This document shows, piece after piece, positions 39,825 through 42,390 of a DNA stretch of 42,390 bases. This DNA comes from a virus: positions 1 to 42,390 of the IMG/VR virus record IMGVR_UViG_3300046007_006437. One strand, 5' to 3'. Each line of letters opens with the position of its first letter. Within the stretch, counting starts at the first letter, position 1. Under the pieces are notes generated by a model that worked only from the letters and a program-made list of their open reading frames with translations, made no database searches and was not told where the DNA came from. The translations under genes were made by a program, and so were the position numbers.

Positions 39825-41136
39825 TTAATATGCTAATATTTTGACTTGCTCTAGTTACTGCTACGTATAGTAGACGATAGATGAATTCAGCATCCTGAAA
39901 CCCAAAGAACTTATTAAGCTCTCTCATATCGATGTATGCTGTTTTAAACGTACTACCTTGAAGTTTATGAATTGTACTTGCGAATGCGTACTTGACGTTT
40001 TGGTACTTAGTTTTCTCTTCATAATAACGTTGCCATAATACTTTCTTTTCAAGCTTTTCGGCTCTACCCGCAGACTTGGCAATAGACTCCAAAAAGGTAT
40101 TGTACTTTTGTGTGCTTATAGGATCGATCACTTTAAACCTAGACCCGGTATCATCTTCACAATCCCAATACCAGCAGTAGTTATCTTCATCCATAAGCTT
40201 TTGAGCCTTTGTTACTTGAACAATATCATTATTCGCGTGTATTACAGTATCATTCTCAATATGGGCTTCCTGGAAGATGATAGTATCACCTTCTTTTAGG
40301 TACTCAATCTCACTAATTCCTTTTTCAGTCCAGTACTTCTTACGTACCGCTTTATTGTACTTATCTACAGTAGCATTAGTATATGCGGCAATGACTTGAT
40401 CTTTATCGTACCAATTAGTCTCATCATACCCAAAGTAATCCCTCATAAAGGCGTTACCATCTGAAGTGATTGTTATAGTATCACATAAATGGGGTACTAC
40501 TACGTCCAATAGAGGAATGAACTGCTTAGTTTCAATTCTTCTCCGAATGTCAGTAGCCAATGATATAATGGGGTTATCTTTCGCTTGGCGAACAATCTCT
40601 TTCAACTGATACTGTGACTTCATGTTAAACACCGGGTTCACGTCTCCATCTACTGGTGGTAGTTGAAAATAGTCTCCAACAAATAGAACACATTTAGCTC
40701 GTCTATAACGTATAGCAGTCTCAATGTGCTCAAACAGCTCGGCACTTACCATAGAAGACTCATCTACTACTAGGACGTCGGTACGAACTTTATTCTTAGA
40801 GAACTCTTCCGATATAAGCTCTTGTAAACCATTTTCGAAGTTAGGTTTAAGCTTCAAGTTTAAGAACGAATGGATAGTACTACAGGCTATATTAATGCCT
40901 TGGGTGTCCATCATATCTTTTGCTACTTTAAGAGCCTTGTGAGTAGGCGTTGTCATTATTACACGATAGTTCATGGAGATAAGTTGTTTGATAATCTGAA
41001 CAGTCATGAAAGTCTTACCGACACCTGCGGCACCTATCAAGGAGACTACATTATCCCATTGCCCACCTGACTGTACTATGGTATCGATATCAAGTATAAT
41101 TTTGTCAAAACATTCTTGTTGATGTGGAGTTAGCAT
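39820..41136 (-). CDS. dda: Dda-like DNA helicase (SF1B)
   Basis: 438 aa (T4 Dda is 439). A 5'-3' helicase used in replication initiation and protein displacement. Motifs in order: an N-terminal 'LTPHQQECFDKI' Q-type element, Walker A 'GAAGVGKT' (35-42), Ia 'MTTPTHKALKVA' (about 61-72), Walker B 'VVDESSMV' (about 123-130), motif III 'VGDYFQLPPVDG' (153-164), motif V 'ASTIHKLQGST' (about 387-397) and motif VI 'YVAVTRAS' (about 424-431). Its length and motif spacing are very close to T4 Dda. A middle-type promoter (41163-41185) with -10 TACAAT precedes it. It is followed directly by gp43. Confidence 0.95.
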   Translation of the reverse strand: MLTPHQQECFDKIILDIDTIVQSGGQWDNVVSLIGAAGVGKTFMTVQIIKQLISMNYRVIMTTPTHKALKVAKDMMDTQGINIACSTIHSFLNLKLKPNFENGLQELISEEFSKNKVRTDVLVVDESSMVSAELFEHIETAIRYRRAKCVLFVGDYFQLPPVDGDVNPVFNMKSQYQLKEIVRQAKDNPIISLATDIRRRIETKQFIPLLDVVVPHLCDTITITSDGNAFMRDYFGYDETNWYDKDQVIAAYTNATVDKYNKAVRKKYWTEKGISEIEYLKEGDTIIFQEAHIENDTVIHANNDIVQVTKAQKLMDEDNYCWYWDCEDDTGSRFKVIDPISTQKYNTFLESIAKSAGRAEKLEKKVLWQRYYEEKTKYQNVKYAFASTIHKLQGSTFKTAYIDMRELNKFFGFQDAEFIYRLLYVAVTRASQNISILI

Positions 41137-41162
41137 ATTAAACCTTTTAATGATGTTGTCGA

Positions 41163-41185
41163 ATTGTACAACGTCATTACTTAAT
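41163..41185 (-). promoter_or_regulatory. middle-type promoter of dda: ATTAAG-N11-TACAAT
   Basis: The box ATTAAG (41180-41185) is 11 nt from TACAAT (41163-41168). Both hexamers have one change from the consensus. The expected start is about 20 nt before the ATG at 41136. Confidence 0.5.
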
Positions 41186-41389
41186 TCTTACACCTTGCTC
41201 AATCTTAAACGTGATTAAGCATTCGATCTCACGGATCATTTGGGTAATTTCTTCGTCAGTGAAGTCTAATAAAACACATGTATCACGTGTAATATCAGCC
41301 AACGTATCCCGAGAAGGCACAGTCTTACCTACTACACTTTTAACCAACTTAGACACTAACTCGACTTGAAATTGACTTACTTTCTTCAT
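41177..41389 (-). CDS. small unknown protein upstream of dda
   Basis: 70 aa starting MKKVSQFQVE, with AAGGAG at 6 nt. It is mostly helical; 'QFQVELVSKLVKSVVGKTVP' and 'TDEEITQMIREIECLITFKI' are amphipathic. No family recognised, no cysteine pair or membrane segment. It has its own middle-type promoter (41415-41436, with a 10-nt spacer). Position and promoter class point to a small regulator or accessory factor made before the late phase; there is no further evidence. Confidence 0.6.
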   Translation of the reverse strand: MKKVSQFQVELVSKLVKSVVGKTVPSRDTLADITRDTCVLLDFTDEEITQMIREIECLITFKIEQGVRIK

Positions 41390-41414
41390 AATGAACTCCT
41401 TGTTTGTTATTATA

Positions 41415-41436
41415 ATTATATCATAATAACCTTAAG
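41415..41436 (-). promoter_or_regulatory. middle-type promoter: CTTAAG-N10-TATAAT
   Basis: CTTAAG (41431-41436) is 10 nt from TATAAT (41415-41420), with TGA before the -10 (extended -10). It is the only member with a 10-nt spacer. The expected start is about 19 nt before the ATG at 41389. Confidence 0.5.
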
Positions 41437-41441
41437 GTAAC

Positions 41442-41918
41442 TTAAATCCCTTTGACTATTCTATCAAATACTGCTCTATTAGGAGTGTAACGAGGGTTTT
41501 CCTTGACATCACTATAACCGGTCATGAAACCATAAACGTCACCTTCAAAGTTTATTAAACACTCAACGGCAAGTCCAACACCCGCAGATCGACTTTTACC
41601 AGCAGTGCAATGTATTAAGAAGCGTTTATCTTTGTTATTAATGATGAATTCTCGAATTTCATTTGCGATCTCATGTGAAATAACAGGAGTTCTTTCGCTA
41701 TCGTGTTCAGTATCCCAAAATTTGACCTGCAAAACATCAGCAAACCCTTGAATTTTTGTGTCAGGGTGTACATTAGCGTATGGGTAGTGGATACTAATGA
41801 GACATAAGTTGTCTTTATCGATCCAGTCATTGTTGTAAGCGTGGAGATATTCATCGACCCCTATAATGGCATAGATAAGATCATTGCTGATAGTGTTGAA
41901 TTTATTGAAGTAAGTCAT
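41442..41918 (-). CDS. protein tyrosine / dual-specificity phosphatase-like protein
   Basis: 158 aa starting MTYFNKFNTI. The catalytic loop 'IHCTAGKSRSAGVG' is the full H-C-x5-R-(S/T) signature (C104, R110). 'VKFWDTEHD' supplies the likely general-acid Asp (D69) upstream, as in the small cysteine phosphatases. The fold length of ~150 residues suits a compact dual-specificity phosphatase. Likely reaction: hydrolysis of phosphotyrosine or phosphoserine/threonine in host or phage proteins; an RNA 5'-phosphatase or phosphoinositide-type substrate is also possible. No partner kinase is in the window. It has a middle-type promoter (41940-41962) about 15 nt before the ATG, so it would act before late synthesis. 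Confidence 0.85.
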   Translation of the reverse strand: MTYFNKFNTISNDLIYAIIGVDEYLHAYNNDWIDKDNLCLISIHYPYANVHPDTKIQGFADVLQVKFWDTEHDSERTPVISHEIANEIREFIINNKDKRFLIHCTAGKSRSAGVGLAVECLINFEGDVYGFMTGYSDVKENPRYTPNRAVFDRIVKGI

Positions 41919-41939
41919 GTAATCTCCCTTTGATGAGAG

Positions 41940-41962
41940 ATTATAACATGATTATGCTTAAA
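41940..41962 (-). promoter_or_regulatory. middle-type promoter of phosphatase: TTTAAG-N11-TATAAT
   Basis: The box TTTAAG (41957-41962) is 11 nt from TATAAT (41940-41945), with TGT before the -10 (extended -10). The expected start is near 41933. Confidence 0.65.
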
Positions 41963-41968
41963 CGGAGA

Positions 41969-42390
41969 TTAATAGAGGATATTTGCCTCTTGGAAGAGTT
42001 GTTTAGATGAGATTGAATCTTTTGGTATTACACCATATATCCCTTCAAATACGATATTAGCGCTTCTACCTTTCTTACGTAACTTTGATAACTCGGAATA
42101 CCCTTGTACATTGACAATTTTCTCGAACCCCGATGACAATGACGATTTAGAGGCATCACCTAAGTCAGCCCACTCTGAACCATCTTTACCATTAAGCGTG
42201 AGTTTACCATTTAAACGTATGACATAAGCGTCTTGCTCATATTTTCGTGCCACTTTTTTAGCAATCTCATTGAACTCATCTGAACTCATTGTATCAGGTT
42301 TAGTAATGAGCCATGTTTCTTCAAGACTGTTTTGTACTGAACCTTTACAGTCAGCAATCGTTTCACCGTCGTTGAGTTCATCAGAGCTCC
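41969..42390 (-). CDS. unknown protein, N-terminus beyond window
   Basis: The frame ending at 41969 stays open to the right edge: before the internal ATG at 42289 the codons read '...ETIADCKGSVQNSLEETW' and 'LITKPDTMSSDEFNE' with no stop. The true start probably lies outside the window, although the ATG at 42289 cannot be excluded. At least 140 residues are visible. The visible part is alpha/beta, with 'YVIRLNGKLTLNGKDGSEWA' and a basic stretch 'LSKLRKKGRSANIVF'. No family is recognised. It is the last gene before the phosphatase in the same direction. Confidence 0.6.
   Translation of the reverse strand, partial: SSDELNDGETIADCKGSVQNSLEETWLITKPDTMSSDEFNEIAKKVARKYEQDAYVIRLNGKLTLNGKDGSEWADLGDASKSSLSSGFEKIVNVQGYSELSKLRKKGRSANIVFEGIYGVIPKDSISSKQLFQEANILY

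Noticed and set aside
41137-41176. Terminator between the 70-aa gene and dda
   Set aside because: A GTTGT/ACAAC inverted repeat is present but has no U-tract and overlaps the -10 of the dda promoter.

Overview
The window is a piece of the genome of a T4-related, contractile-tailed phage (class Caudoviricetes). It is AT-rich, gene-dense and almost entirely coded on the minus strand. The T4 relationship rests on a set of recognisable replication, recombination and late-transcription genes: DNA polymerase (gp43), Dda helicase, DnaB-type helicase (gp41), clamp loader (gp44/gp62), SbcCD-like nuclease (gp46/gp47) and late sigma factor (gp55), plus probable gp33 and gp59. Host and genus cannot be fixed from the sequence.

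Layout, left to right. (1) 1-5385 is one giant minus-strand reading frame, open at the window edge, at least 1795 codons, with a tandem protein repeat. (2) 5465-18154 is a tail, fibre and adhesin cluster: a probable beta-helix protein, several beta-rich proteins, two RCC1-type beta-propeller proteins and several unknowns. (3) 18238-26076 holds two large coiled-coil fibre-like paralogues, relatives that share their C-terminal module, small helical and zinc-binding proteins, and a stand-alone RRXRR/PLMP domain of the kind found at the N-terminus of IscB. (4) 26105-36330 is the replication, recombination and late-transcription block, in a T4-like order (55-47-46-[33-like]-[59-like]-44-[AAA]-62-[DHH]-41). 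The clamp gene 45 and regA are not at their T4 positions. (5) 36400-37014 is the only plus-strand gene, a tail-tube-like protein. (6) 37015-42390 carries DNA polymerase, Dda, a small unknown, a tyrosine-phosphatase-like protein and a gene cut by the right edge.

Two promoter classes can be read directly. Late promoters match TATAAATA (four exact at gene starts, several with one change at the first base) and precede structural genes. A second class, TTTAA(G/C)-N11-TATAAT (some with TGn before the -10), sits 12-24 nt upstream of the predicted message start codon of gp41, gp43, gp46, gp55, dda, the phosphatase and two unknowns. Its geometry is that of T4 middle promoters, but the box is not the T4 MotA box. 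The polymerase C-terminus, the gp33-like C-terminus and the gp55 acidic tail share a D-E-W motif that may bind the sliding clamp. Together these suggest a T4-type middle-to-late programme with its own recognition sequences.

No tRNA, CRISPR array, insertion sequence or integrase was seen. The only stretch over 300 bases that could look gene-free is 1-5385, and it is the giant open frame.
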